Positions 1-9,546 of a stretch of 64,000 nucleotides of DNA are shown here, piece by piece. The stretch spans positions 2,873,501-2,937,500 of the forward strand of contig BQWY01000001.1 in the NCBI GenBank assembly GCA_036984305.1. Direction: 5' to 3'. A program made the position numbers and the translations under genes. Positions within the stretch are counted from its first letter, which is position 1, and every line of letters starts with the position of its first letter. Source of the DNA: Nitrospira sp. (lineage in GTDB: Bacteria; Nitrospirota; Nitrospiria; Nitrospirales; Nitrospiraceae). A model generated the notes under the pieces. The model saw only the letters and a list, made by a program, of their open reading frames with translations, made no database searches and was not told the DNA's origin.

Positions 1-733
1 ACGATTCGAGAACTGCCGCACGTTCGGCCTGCGTGCCAATCAATACGAATCCAATGGACGCTCTTCTGCTCAGTTTCGCCATGGTCTGCCCGAACGAAGC
101 TGGGCGCCACGCCTTGATGGCCTCGCTAGCACCGATTTGGACAGCCACCCAGCCGTCCGCGGGACGATTGCCCCCAAGACATCCATCCACCCAGCGGCGG
201 GCATTCTCGGTTACCCTGAGCGACAGCGGTGCATGGGGGCCTGGGCCACTACCGCCAAGGGCGTAGAGGTCCACAAGGTTAAACCGATTGAAACGTCGAT
301 AGTGATGCAAATCGGTGAAATAGGACAACCATGGATCGCGGATGGAGGTGGAGCCATCCGGCGCGCTCACGACACCACGGATATCCGGGACCTGTAGATA
401 CTTAGCCAGCAATCCGCTCCGTCGCGTAAAGGTCAAGTTGATGAGGCGGTCGTACCCAGCCTTCGTCAGCGGAGTCGCCCACCGCTTCACGGCCCTGTAC
501 AATTCCACGACATCGCGGCTCATTGCACGGCAATCGTTGACTAAACGATCGAAATCATATGGATGGACGGTGCGGATACCAGGCAGGAGTCTTGCCGTAC
601 TTTCGAACTGCCGATCGACGACAACATCGATCTCGACGTCGGGCCATTCATATCGGAGACGCGCCAGGAGAGTCCCCATTTGAATCAGATCGCCCATGCG
701 GGTCACATTGAGGATGAGGACCTGCCGTCTCAT
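1..733 (-). CDS. Glycosyltransferase family 9 (heptosyltransferase-like), 3' part cut by window edge
   Basis: The ATG overlaps the stop codon of the upstream CgeB-like gene as ATGA, so the two are translationally coupled. About 244 codons are visible before the window ends. The N-terminus MRRQVLILNVTRMGDLIQMG is the typical GT9 opening (beta strand followed by R-x-GDL/GDI), and a second Rossmann half begins near residue 205 with a VAVQIGAS strand followed later by a GFVLIGTQAE strand. GT9 enzymes transfer heptose-like sugars from nucleotide donors during lipopolysaccharide or glycan assembly in the cytoplasm. It is the last visible member of the glycosylation cluster. The acceptor is unknown, and the C-terminal GxDTGxxH region lies outside the window. 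Confidence 0.8.
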   Translation of the reverse strand, partial: MRRQVLILNVTRMGDLIQMGTLLARLRYEWPDVEIDVVVDRQFESTARLLPGIRTVHPYDFDRLVNDCRAMSRDVVELYRAVKRWATPLTKAGYDRLINLTFTRRSGLLAKYLQVPDIRGVVSAPDGSTSIRDPWLSYFTDLHHYRRFNRFNLVDLYALGGSGPGPHAPLSLRVTENARRWVDGCLGGNRPADGWVAVQIGASEAIKAWRPASFGQTMAKLSRRASIGFVLIGTQAERAAVLES

Positions 734-2547
734 GCCACGTCCCGTGTTTCGATTCGATATTCGTCCATCATCAGAATCAGCAACTCGGCCTGTGTCAATT
801 GCGCGGTCGGCCCTTTTCGCCGAATCTCGGCAGCTACATCCTTCAACTCAACTCGATCTTTGGATTGGGAAGCGCGGAGCAACGGAGTAAGTTCTGGGCA
901 GTCCCCCGCCCGCTTCACCAACTGTTCTGCTTCCCGCGCACCACGGAGGAGCGCCCCGACTCGGTCAGGCTGGCTGAGCCCGATTTCGCTCAGCATCTGT
1001 CTGACCCGATGGACGTAGGTGTGATCAGCGAGCACCCTGGAGCGTGCAGCTTGAATCATTGCCGTCCGATCATGCACGTTTTCTAACCATCGGCGGATGG
1101 CCGCGGGCAATTCTGCCGGCGCCGCGACGGTTGCGACCTCGTGCGGCCGAAACAACTCTGGCAACAGCGCGCGCGCATCCACCAGTTGGAACGCTCCGCA
1201 GGCAGCCAACTCGAACGTTCGTGGATTCACAAAATCACCGTCTGGGTCGAAGCCGCGGCCGGTATACGAATGCACATTCAAATTGATCGTGCTCGCGAGG
1301 AATACCTTGAGGCAGGTGTCGGTATCGATCCGCGCCCCGTTGCGCTGCACGACCTGTCGGAGCGCATCTGCGCCGTCCCATTCGTTGCCCCATAACTTGA
1401 ACGACCATCGATCAGACAGTAACTCCGGCAGAAGTTCGCGACGATTGGCATAGCCCGCTCCGACGAATGAGACGTCGGATCCGAATTCAGTCTGTTCGGC
1501 AACGGTGAGTGGCACAGGACGATGCACCGTTGGGTCCGCTGCCATTGGCAGGTACGAAACCTGCCGGCCCCCCGCGGCTTTGAGGGCATTGATACAGGCT
1601 CCCCGCTGAATCACAAACCAGTAGTCGTACCCTCCCGCCACCTGTTGCCAATACGTCAGATGGCGATAGTTTTCCACGAACCACATCGCGGTCACAAAAT
1701 GCTTCTTTCTGAGTTGCTGCAAGGCGCCCAGAGAGAGTGGCGCCTGCGCCAGCGCCAAGACCACATCGGGTGGGTTTTCGGCAATCCGGGCCATCGAAAG
1801 CTGCCCCAACAGCTCCCCAAAGCTGCCCTGAAGAATTTGGGTATGACGTCTCGACTGAAGCCGACCCATTGCCTCATAGCTCGAGTGATGAGGAGAATGA
1901 TCCACCCAGGTCACTTGATGGCCGAGTGACTTGAGCGCCGAGACCACATAGCCAGCTATGGGTAACGAACCACCGTAAATCGGCCCGATCACCGCCACAT
2001 GGAGACGGCCTCCGGCCTTTTCCGCCAGCTGCTCACGCAGATGTGTCTCCACTGTCTGATAGTAGTCGACGTGCACACTCATCGCCGGCACATAGGAGAG
2101 TATCCGCAGAGGCTCACCAAGGCCAACTAACTCTCGTGATACGAGGTCCGGATCACCGGTGATCCAAAGGATGCCGGAGACCCAGGAGTCCCAGTCACGC
2201 GCCTCGCACGCGACCCGCAATTCCCCTAGATCCGGCACGACCACGACAATTTTGCGGGAGGGTGATGCGGTCCTCCGTAACGCTTCCACGTGGTACAGCA
2301 ACCCCACGCCGAACACGACAGCGACTTCTCCTTCGTTCCAAGAGGCCTGCTGCGCGGTTGCCCACTGGCGGGTCTCACTGATGGGATCATAGGCGCTGTG
2401 CACCCAACGCTCTCCTGCTTTTGCCGTCGGATGACCGGATCGAGCTGCCATCACGGCGAGACCGCCAGAGTTCGCCTCTCGCAGCAGGCGCGCGATGCGC
2501 TTTTGCTGCGGTCCAAGATGCCGCACATTTGTCTCCAGTCGACTCAT
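730..2547 (-). CDS. CgeB-like (DUF3880-type) glycosyltransferase, 605 aa
   Basis: I place the start at the ATG that overlaps the previous gene's stop as ATGA; the frame stays open for 35 more codons upstream but these lie inside the neighbour. The middle part has a GT-B fold pattern: HVAVIGPIYGGSLPIAGYVV opens an N-terminal Rossmann half, followed by a strand predicting a person-like search VVLALAQAPLSLGALQQL. The C-terminal half carries SDVSFVGAGYANRRELLPEL and RTFELAACGAFQLVD, characteristic of the CgeB family C-terminal glycosyltransferase domain. The family is found in spore-coat and surface-glycan clusters. Donor and acceptor are unknown. Its place among GT9 enzymes and methyltransferases supports a role in surface or flagellin glycan assembly. 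Confidence 0.75.
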   Translation of the reverse strand: MSRLETNVRHLGPQQKRIARLLREANSGGLAVMAARSGHPTAKAGERWVHSAYDPISETRQWATAQQASWNEGEVAVVFGVGLLYHVEALRRTASPSRKIVVVVPDLGELRVACEARDWDSWVSGILWITGDPDLVSRELVGLGEPLRILSYVPAMSVHVDYYQTVETHLREQLAEKAGGRLHVAVIGPIYGGSLPIAGYVVSALKSLGHQVTWVDHSPHHSSYEAMGRLQSRRHTQILQGSFGELLGQLSMARIAENPPDVVLALAQAPLSLGALQQLRKKHFVTAMWFVENYRHLTYWQQVAGGYDYWFVIQRGACINALKAAGGRQVSYLPMAADPTVHRPVPLTVAEQTEFGSDVSFVGAGYANRRELLPELLSDRWSFKLWGNEWDGADALRQVVQRNGARIDTDTCLKVFLASTINLNVHSYTGRGFDPDGDFVNPRTFELAACGAFQLVDARALLPELFRPHEVATVAAPAELPAAIRRWLENVHDRTAMIQAARSRVLADHTYVHRVRQMLSEIGLSQPDRVGALLRGAREAEQLVKRAGDCPELTPLLRASQSKDRVELKDVAAEIRRKGPTAQLTQAELLILMMDEYRIETRDVA

Positions 2548-3809
2548 CGTTGTATGTCGGTTGGCTCGAGATGCAGCCTCGTCCATACGTCCTTTCGTTG
2601 TAAAGAAATCGAGGATCCGTTTTCGTCTGCAGCGGTGTAATAGGTGCCCCAATCATCGAAATGACTCCGCAGAAGAGACCACCCCTCAAGCCCTATTTCG
2701 CAGGTCCCGCTAAGTAGTAGGGCGACACTCTCCCGAATCGGCCATGCCTGTTGCGTGCACGGCCTGAGCTGATAGTCTCGCCGATGGGGAGCAGGTCCGC
2801 CGGTCACGCTCTGCCATTGCCATACCATGTGACCTGATCCGTATGGACCGGTTTCATGTGCGCGGGCTCGGGCCACGTACCACCCCATGGCACGTGCGCC
2901 AACGGCCGCCCCGAGGTGCAGGGGCCCGGTGTCGGCCCCCAAGACCCAGGCGCATCGCTGCAAACATATCGCCAGTTGCCGAAGGGACAAGCGACCTGTG
3001 GCATCCCAGACACGGCCGAGTTGTAGCCCAGTGAGGTCATCCTGGATGGCACGCGCCACTTCACGTTCCATGCCTGTACCAATCAGCAGAATCTGCCCCG
3101 TAGCCATGGACTGCAGAAACTCCACAATCCATTCCTTCCACACGGACCCGGGAATCACGCGTTCCCGATCGCCAGCCCCGAGGACCACCGCGACCCACAT
3201 CCCATCCCGCTCGCCGACGGCCGCGAGATCATGGGGCAGTTCGGTGTGCAACACCGTAAGCTGCGGCGGATTAGCCGGTGGGCGGACTCCACACAGTCCG
3301 CAGAAGGCGTCGGCGAGGTGCACGCGGTTCTCTCCCCGCTCGACTGCGATCGTGCGAAGGTACGTGGCCCAGGGTGGAAGCGTGGAAGTCAATACGCCAT
3401 CAAGGCCAGGACCCTGCACGCAAGCCGCGCACAAATGCGCCGCCGTGATGGCGCGTGCGTGTTGATTGAGGTTGTACGCCACATCGTATCGATGAGGCAC
3501 CAAGTCCCCCATGTAGCGTCCCGCTTCCTCCTGGACGGCCGACGCGTCAGTCTCCCAGCGACATCCCCAGTTGCGCCAGCGAAGTCCATCCCATCCCAAC
3601 ACGTGTCCGACCCCCGGGAACGTCTCCGCGATCGGCGCCAACGCCGAGGCACACAATACATCGATTTGCGCTCCGGGATTCGCCGCACGAATTCCGCAAT
3701 AGGCCGGCAGTGACTGCACGACGTCGCCTAGTCGTGCCAGTTGAATGAGGAGCCTGCGTTCAGGTGCAGCTCCGCCACCCAAGGTCCGCACCAACGGTGT
3801 ACACGTCAT
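2544..3809 (-). CDS. Glycosyltransferase family 9 protein, 421 aa
   Basis: The start is supported by a GAGGAAAG ribosome site a few bases upstream; the first 50 bases overlap the end of the giant glycosyltransferase gene. Residues 19-38 (RRLLIQLARLGDVVQSLPAY) form the GT9 N-terminal Rossmann motif. The sugar-nucleotide half begins near residue 205 (MWVAVVLGAGDRERV), and the C-terminal part has WVLGADTGPLHLGAAVGA, the conserved GxDTGxxHLAxA signature of heptosyltransferases. A tail of roughly 90 residues after that region is longer than usual and is not recognised. Likely a cytoplasmic enzyme transferring a heptose or similar sugar; its substrate cannot be told from sequence. Confidence 0.8.
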   Translation of the reverse strand: MTCTPLVRTLGGGAAPERRLLIQLARLGDVVQSLPAYCGIRAANPGAQIDVLCASALAPIAETFPGVGHVLGWDGLRWRNWGCRWETDASAVQEEAGRYMGDLVPHRYDVAYNLNQHARAITAAHLCAACVQGPGLDGVLTSTLPPWATYLRTIAVERGENRVHLADAFCGLCGVRPPANPPQLTVLHTELPHDLAAVGERDGMWVAVVLGAGDRERVIPGSVWKEWIVEFLQSMATGQILLIGTGMEREVARAIQDDLTGLQLGRVWDATGRLSLRQLAICLQRCAWVLGADTGPLHLGAAVGARAMGWYVARARAHETGPYGSGHMVWQWQSVTGGPAPHRRDYQLRPCTQQAWPIRESVALLLSGTCEIGLEGWSLLRSHFDDWGTYYTAADENGSSISLQRKDVWTRLHLEPTDIQR

Positions 3810-6800
3810 CTTTCCTCACCGCCTTGGCTAACTCCGGGAGTCCATTAAATCCTGGATTAAAGATCTGGATCGTATCGTGCTCCTGCTGTGCCGCATCGAA
3901 CCGCCCCAGTCTCACCAGTACGCTCGCATAGGCGAAGCGAGAGGAAAGATCAGCCGGATTGCGGGCGACATATCGCGCGAGCCTGTCCGCAAGCGCTGGC
4001 CAACGCTGAAGGGTAGTGCCGGAACGGATCACCCAATGGATCACTTCTTGGTCGTCTGGATACTCCTCGCCGAGACGGATACTGAGGTCCCACGCGGCTT
4101 CCGATCGCCCCTGTCCCATGAATGCCATGCACAATCCCAACTGAGCCTTCCGTGCTTCCGCACCATGCTTCCATGCACGCTCGAACGCCCGTGCAGCCGC
4201 ATCAAACCGTTGCCGCTGCATCTCCAACACCCCGCGCAAGAACCAAGCTTGGGCATGCGTGGGAGCATGGGTCAACGCCGCTTCGAGATGGGCGGCTGCT
4301 GCATCGAATCGTCCCGATTCTAGATCGTATTGCGCGAGCACCGTTCGAGCAGGAGCGTCCTCACCCAGGGCGAGGATTCGTTCCCAAAAGGATATGGCTC
4401 GGTCAGGGATGCCAACCAACTTGCAGAGAGTCGCCGCCCACTGCAACGTCACGACATCATTCGGCCACGCCTCAGGGCGGTTCAATTCTCGCCGCAATCC
4501 ATTGAGATCCTGCCGGCCTGCACATCGTTGGGCGCTTGCCACGACCTGCCATTGAGCCCGGATCGCCGGGTCATCCAGGGCCTCGAGGCGCGTTCGAGGA
4601 CGACCTCCTTCTTCATAGACCACCGCGGCGTATCCATCCTCGACGTAATAGATATCCTCATCCGGCAACCACCACTGGTGTCCCCAGCACGCTCGCAACC
4701 GCTCGATGTTCTCCGCATCTCGAGACCGGCGACCGACCGATTGACCTTCCAGATGGTACAGCACGCTTGCTGGCTGATAGACGATGCGCCCGCCCTTTTC
4801 TCTGATCTTCAAGCACAAATCGACATCCTCGAATCCATTCTGGTATCCCTCGTCGAAGCCACCAACCTCATCGAATCGCTCTCGCCGGACGAGCATGCAC
4901 GCGGCCGTCACGGCTTGAAATTCCCGTCTCCGATTCGCAGGCGGATGGTCCCCTGGCGAACGCATGTGGATATGATACGGGGCGTGACAAAATTTGGAGA
5001 AAACGACGCCGGCATGCTGAATCGTCCCGTCCGGGAACAATAACTTGCTGCCCACAACGGCCACTTCAGGATGCGCTTCCACCTCGGCGACCATCGCGCT
5101 GAGCCAACCAGCCAGCGGAACCGTATCATTGTTCAGAAACACGAGATGTTTGCCCTTTGCGGCTGCCACACCCTGATTGCAGGCCTTGGCAAAACCAAGA
5201 TTCTGTTCGTTTCGGATCACGCGCACATCGCCCCCCACCGTGGCGAGGAATCGTTGGGTCTCATCGCTCGAACCGTTATCCACGACGATCAACTCCCATT
5301 TCACGTCGGTGGTCGCAGTCGCGAGCGCCGTGACACATTGGCTCGTCAATTCACACCGATTCCAAACCGGCACGATCACCGAACACACGATCTCACCGCG
5401 CTCCTCGTCGCACCTCCCTCCAATTGAGGATGGCCGCGGCCCACCGGACGTATACATCGATCGAAGCCGGTGCTCCTCCGGTTGGGCGAGTTCCGGCCGA
5501 TTGGAAAGTCCGTCTGCGGATAACCAGTACAGCCCCGTCACGAAAGGGAGATGCAGGAGGCGATGCCGCGCTCCAAGCCGGAGCCAAAATTCCTGGTCGC
5601 CCAATGCCACGTAACTTTCGTCGAAGTAACCGATTTCGTCGTGAACAGCACGGCGCCACATTGGATGAGGCCCCACGAGACATCTCTGGCATAAATCCGA
5701 GTACGAGTACTCGGGCCATCGCCACGTTCCGGCCCGGGTATGTCGCTGAAAGCTTTCGTGCGCATTCCGCGTAATGTGGGTATCGCCGTACACGAGCATC
5801 ACGTCAGGATGTGCATCGAGCGCCTGGGCCATCGTCGCATAGGCTTCCGGGTTCAACCGATCATTCGTGCTGAACGGTGTCACGTACGTACCACGCGCGA
5901 GGCGCAAGGCCATATTCCAGGCTGCATAGACGCCGATCCGCTTCGGAGTGCGCACGAAGGTGATGTTGCCGTACTTTTGTTGGAACGCTTCGATAACGAC
6001 TCGCTCCTGTTGCGGGGATGCCGCATCGACCACGATTATTTCCAGTTGGCGTGCAATCGTTTGTCGCTGTACATCCTCCAGACATTCCCAAATATGCTCC
6101 TGTGCGTTGTAGGAGGAGACGATCACGGAAATCCGCGGCGCCGTCGACTCTCCGGTCGTCGTGGCCGTCGGTCGCCCCTGCTGACGCATCCCGGTCAGAG
6201 ATTGGACTGGATGGGACTGCCTCGACATCTCTGCGCGAGATTTCCCCATGCACACCACGCCGATCCCCGCGCCCGGGTAGAAATGTTCACGCGGTTGTTC
6301 TCGGAAAAAGTTGTAGGGTCGACCGGTTCTCTCGGCGAAGACAGCCAGCGCGGATGATGCATGGGCATTGTCGCTGAGAACGATCGCGGTCTTCGCGAGC
6401 TTCGGCTCGACACACGCGTATTCACGAGCCTCGTACTCCGGCTCGTGGGCACTGTCCGAAATAAAGAGGTCAATCGGTCCCTCCAGTTGATTCAACATCT
6501 CAATGGAATCTCCATAGAGAACAGAACCCGCGCGGGAATACGGGGGTTTGAACAGATATCCGGCCCTGTGATCGATGTCCGTCGCATACAAGCGTCCTTC
6601 GAAACCCTCTGCCTGATTTCGCATGAGAGCGGTAGCCAGGACACAGGTGCCCAATCCCTTATCGACACCAGTCTCGACGACCACACGAGGTTTTGTCGCG
6701 CGTACGAGCGCGTACCAACCCAAGCGTCGACCGTACCGCGGCACTGGGTCGGACGTCGCATGAAACGGGCCATCGACGGTCTGTGCCCGTACGTGGGCGC

Positions 6801-8382
6801 GGAGTTGTTCATCCCCCTCCAGTTCATGGATGTATTCCCGCACCTGACCAGGCGTGGCATCCGCCACGGCCGCGACAAACCACACCAATTGCTCCTTGTT
6901 GAGGTCCGTCAGGTCGTACGTAAAGTTCGTTGTTTCATTCGATGCCAACATCCATTCAAGCAAGTGTTCGACGGCAGGGCATACATAATGGTTGGCAAGA
7001 GCCAATCGCCCCGGCAGGTGAGCAATTTCGGCCAGAGAGCGGCTTCGAATGCGTTCATTGACTCGGCGGACATCAGGATGCTCCGGCAGCGAGGCCATCC
7101 ATGCGCGTATTGTCGCCCCGAGAGCGCCAGGCTCGCCTCCCTGCCTTGCCAGCAGGCTCTCGAGCCGCCGACATTCTCGCACGACCATCGCCACGGTGGA
7201 GAGTCGAGCGGCCAGTTCGTCCGCTGGTTTCCTCGCAACGGAGGTGGTGTTCGTTGTGGCGGCTCCATCAGCCGCACGCGGGGCAGTCGTACCACCTACG
7301 ACCTGGGACCCCGAAACGACCGCATCGGGCACACCGGTGCGCGTGGGCTGTACCTGTGAGGAACAAAACGCATCCCATTCAGGATCGAGCTGCAAAACGG
7401 TTTGCGGAACCCCCTGCCGCAGAATCTCTGACGCGAAGCGATGCCGAACCATCATCGTATGCCGCTCGGTGACCGACTCTTCGGAATGGAACCCGGCGGA
7501 GAATGAAGAGTCGACTTCTCGGATAAGCGCGATGGCTCGCTCGATTGCATAAAGATACGGCAGGAACAAGAGAGTCAGGGCACGCTGGGGAAGCAGATAG
7601 TGCGGATGCTTCGTGGGTAGCGCGACATCGTGATTGATCATCGTAAAGGAATGGAAATGGTAGAAGATGACCGGCATGCCATCAACGTGGGGCCGCCCTC
7701 TCCGGTCTGCCGATATCTCATATTGGTCGTGATTCCACGGACCGACGCCTCCACCCACGTGCTGGAGCACGACCACGTCCTCGAATCGGCTTGGCCAATC
7801 GTTCAGATACATCTGGTCGCCCATCTTGCCGTCCTCGTAGCGCGCATGGCACCACTCGAGACACCGTGCACGCCACCACTCGAGTGCCGCACGCCCCGTC
7901 GCGTTCCGTCGAAAGCTCAGCCAGCCGACATTGTACAGACCGTTATGGGTAGCGAGGTGCCGTTGGGCGGGAGAGAATCGATGCTCATGAATGAGAATGG
8001 CGCGGCCGCCGAGTTCATCGAAAATCGGCTGAGAGTTGCCATAGAAATACAGGTCCGCGTCCAGATACGTGAGTAGCTCAATCGCGGGGTTACGCTCCAA
8101 GATCCTCAAGACCACAGTGGGCGTTAGCGTCCAATAGTATTCCGTGAGTGAACGATTCGATTTTGCCGTTCGAAGGGCTTCGTCGTCCCGTTCCAACTCG
8201 TGAACAGGGACGGTCACGACATCCGGCAACGCCAGTCGCTTCAGGAGCGTTCGCGTGATCTCATCAAGACACACTACATGCAGGGTGAATCCTTCAACTT
8301 CATGTCGACGCAAAGATTCGACGAGCGCCAGGCCCTTGGCCAAGTAGTTCCGGTCGAAATACGTGCAGTAATGTCGCGCCAT
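3760..8382 (-). CDS. Giant multidomain glycosylation protein: GT + methyltransferase + two GT2 + TPR, 1540 aa
   Basis: One uninterrupted frame with a good AAGGAG site 8 bases before the ATG. Residues 1-290 look like a GT-A nucleotide-diphospho-sugar transferase with the metal-binding pair D108-x-D110 (TYLDADLYFY). A proline/alanine-rich linker follows. Residues about 545-700 resemble a class I SAM methyltransferase of the CmcI/Methyltransf_24 type (VVVETGVDKGLGT, then LYATDID and IDLFISDSAHE). Residues about 750-960 are a first GT2 domain (ISVIVSSYNAQEH, EIIVVDAAS) with TND in place of the usual DxD. Residues about 997-1260 are a second GT2 domain (VIVPVWN, ELIVVDNGSSDET, FLNNDT). The last 230 residues are TPR-like helical repeats. 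Such a protein could build and methylate several sugars in one assembly. Domain limits are approximate. Confidence 0.85.
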   Translation of the reverse strand: MARHYCTYFDRNYLAKGLALVESLRRHEVEGFTLHVVCLDEITRTLLKRLALPDVVTVPVHELERDDEALRTAKSNRSLTEYYWTLTPTVVLRILERNPAIELLTYLDADLYFYGNSQPIFDELGGRAILIHEHRFSPAQRHLATHNGLYNVGWLSFRRNATGRAALEWWRARCLEWCHARYEDGKMGDQMYLNDWPSRFEDVVVLQHVGGGVGPWNHDQYEISADRRGRPHVDGMPVIFYHFHSFTMINHDVALPTKHPHYLLPQRALTLLFLPYLYAIERAIALIREVDSSFSAGFHSEESVTERHTMMVRHRFASEILRQGVPQTVLQLDPEWDAFCSSQVQPTRTGVPDAVVSGSQVVGGTTAPRAADGAATTNTTSVARKPADELAARLSTVAMVVRECRRLESLLARQGGEPGALGATIRAWMASLPEHPDVRRVNERIRSRSLAEIAHLPGRLALANHYVCPAVEHLLEWMLASNETTNFTYDLTDLNKEQLVWFVAAVADATPGQVREYIHELEGDEQLRAHVRAQTVDGPFHATSDPVPRYGRRLGWYALVRATKPRVVVETGVDKGLGTCVLATALMRNQAEGFEGRLYATDIDHRAGYLFKPPYSRAGSVLYGDSIEMLNQLEGPIDLFISDSAHEPEYEAREYACVEPKLAKTAIVLSDNAHASSALAVFAERTGRPYNFFREQPREHFYPGAGIGVVCMGKSRAEMSRQSHPVQSLTGMRQQGRPTATTTGESTAPRISVIVSSYNAQEHIWECLEDVQRQTIARQLEIIVVDAASPQQERVVIEAFQQKYGNITFVRTPKRIGVYAAWNMALRLARGTYVTPFSTNDRLNPEAYATMAQALDAHPDVMLVYGDTHITRNAHESFQRHTRAGTWRWPEYSYSDLCQRCLVGPHPMWRRAVHDEIGYFDESYVALGDQEFWLRLGARHRLLHLPFVTGLYWLSADGLSNRPELAQPEEHRLRSMYTSGGPRPSSIGGRCDEERGEIVCSVIVPVWNRCELTSQCVTALATATTDVKWELIVVDNGSSDETQRFLATVGGDVRVIRNEQNLGFAKACNQGVAAAKGKHLVFLNNDTVPLAGWLSAMVAEVEAHPEVAVVGSKLLFPDGTIQHAGVVFSKFCHAPYHIHMRSPGDHPPANRRREFQAVTAACMLVRRERFDEVGGFDEGYQNGFEDVDLCLKIREKGGRIVYQPASVLYHLEGQSVGRRSRDAENIERLRACWGHQWWLPDEDIYYVEDGYAAVVYEEGGRPRTRLEALDDPAIRAQWQVVASAQRCAGRQDLNGLRRELNRPEAWPNDVVTLQWAATLCKLVGIPDRAISFWERILALGEDAPARTVLAQYDLESGRFDAAAAHLEAALTHAPTHAQAWFLRGVLEMQRQRFDAAARAFERAWKHGAEARKAQLGLCMAFMGQGRSEAAWDLSIRLGEEYPDDQEVIHWVIRSGTTLQRWPALADRLARYVARNPADLSSRFAYASVLVRLGRFDAAQQEHDTIQIFNPGFNGLPELAKAVRKDDVYTVGADLGWRSCT

Positions 8383-8397
8383 GCCTTCGTCTCCTTC

Positions 8398-9546
8398 CTA
8401 CACGAGTCGCACAGGGGCATCCGCCGAACTCGCCAGGTTGCACCACTGTGTCAGCGCCGCACAGACGTCGGCCACCTCGCGGTCGCTCAGGCCGGGATGA
8501 CAGGGCAACGTCACAAGGTTGCGGTACAGCCGCTCGGTTCGGTAGAGCCGATCGTGTCCTCTGAGGCGACCTAGATAGGCCGGCTGCTGATGTACCGCCA
8601 GCGGGTAGTGCCGCCCGGTTTCGATTCTTTCTCGAGCCATGAATGTCTCAAAGGCCTCCCGATCCGAACACTCGACGACAAACAGATGCATGGCCGAAAG
8701 AGTGCCGGGGATCAGCCTCGGCACCGCCACCGAATCCCCTCGGAGCGCATTCCGGTAGGAGGCCGCCATGGCATGTCGTCGTCGATTCGCCTCATCCAAG
8801 TGAGGGAGCAACACGCGAAGGCAGGCCGCCTGCAATTCGTCGAGCCTCGAATTCACCCCGGTTCGGTGACTCACGTAGCGTGTTTCCCATCCGTACTGCC
8901 GGATCGCCCGCGCGGCCTTTGCGACATCGTCCCGATCCGTCACGATGGCACCGGCATCGCCGAACGCGCCGAGGTTTTTGGTCGGATAGAAACTGAACGC
9001 CGCCGCATCGCCAAATGTCCCGACCTTACGACCACCGATTTCCGCCCCGTGGGCTTGAGCACAATCCTCAACCACCCAGAGACCGTGGCGTTCCGCAAAC
9101 GAGTGGATTTCGCGCATCGCCGCCGGTTGTCCGTACATATGCACCGGTACAATGGCCGTCACACCTGCCGAATACGCCGCCTCCAGCCGCTCGGGGTCCA
9201 AACATCGAGAGCGCGAATCGATGTCCACCAACACCGGCACCGCCCCGATCTGCTCGATCGCGGCGACTGTGGCTACAGCCGTATGCGAGACTGTCAACAC
9301 TTCGTCTCCCGCCTGCACACCGACCGCCCGCAAGGCAATGGCCAGGGCATCGGTCCCGCTGCCGACCCCGACACACGAACGCGCGCCGAGATATGCCGCC
9401 CACTCGCGCTCGAATGCATGCACTTCTTCGTCGAGGATGTACCTTCCCCGATCGAGCACGCGCGCAATCGCCGCATCTAATGCCGGACGGTGAGCGCGCA
9501 CAGCAACCCCCGGTGCCATCAAGGAGATCGTCTCAGGCCGCATCAT
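8398..9546 (-). CDS. DegT/DnrJ/EryC1-family sugar aminotransferase
   Basis: A PLP enzyme that transfers an amino group from glutamate to a keto-sugar nucleotide. Visible family marks are SGTDALAIAL near the N-terminus, the substrate loop VHMYGQPAAM, the PLP-anchoring EDCAQAHGA, and the Schiff-base lysine in SFYPTKNLGAFGDAG (about residue 190). The HMYGQPA loop resembles 3-aminotransferases such as FdtB/DesV. The frame stays open upstream for 62 codons, but these overlap the SDR gene and lack family similarity, so I chose the MM pair, which leaves a short overlap with the SDR gene; the resulting length of about 380 residues is normal. With the SDR next door it probably makes an amino-sugar donor for the glycosyltransferases. 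Confidence 0.85.
   Translation of the reverse strand: MMRPETISLMAPGVAVRAHRPALDAAIARVLDRGRYILDEEVHAFEREWAAYLGARSCVGVGSGTDALAIALRAVGVQAGDEVLTVSHTAVATVAAIEQIGAVPVLVDIDSRSRCLDPERLEAAYSAGVTAIVPVHMYGQPAAMREIHSFAERHGLWVVEDCAQAHGAEIGGRKVGTFGDAAAFSFYPTKNLGAFGDAGAIVTDRDDVAKAARAIRQYGWETRYVSHRTGVNSRLDELQAACLRVLLPHLDEANRRRHAMAASYRNALRGDSVAVPRLIPGTLSAMHLFVVECSDREAFETFMARERIETGRHYPLAVHQQPAYLGRLRGHDRLYRTERLYRNLVTLPCHPGLSDREVADVCAALTQWCNLASSADAPVRLV

Noticed and set aside
6361-7359. Long open frame on the plus strand inside the giant glycosyltransferase gene
   Set aside because: Its product is Arg/Pro/His-rich without any family motif, and the opposite strand has strong domain matches; it is a typical antisense shadow in high-GC DNA.
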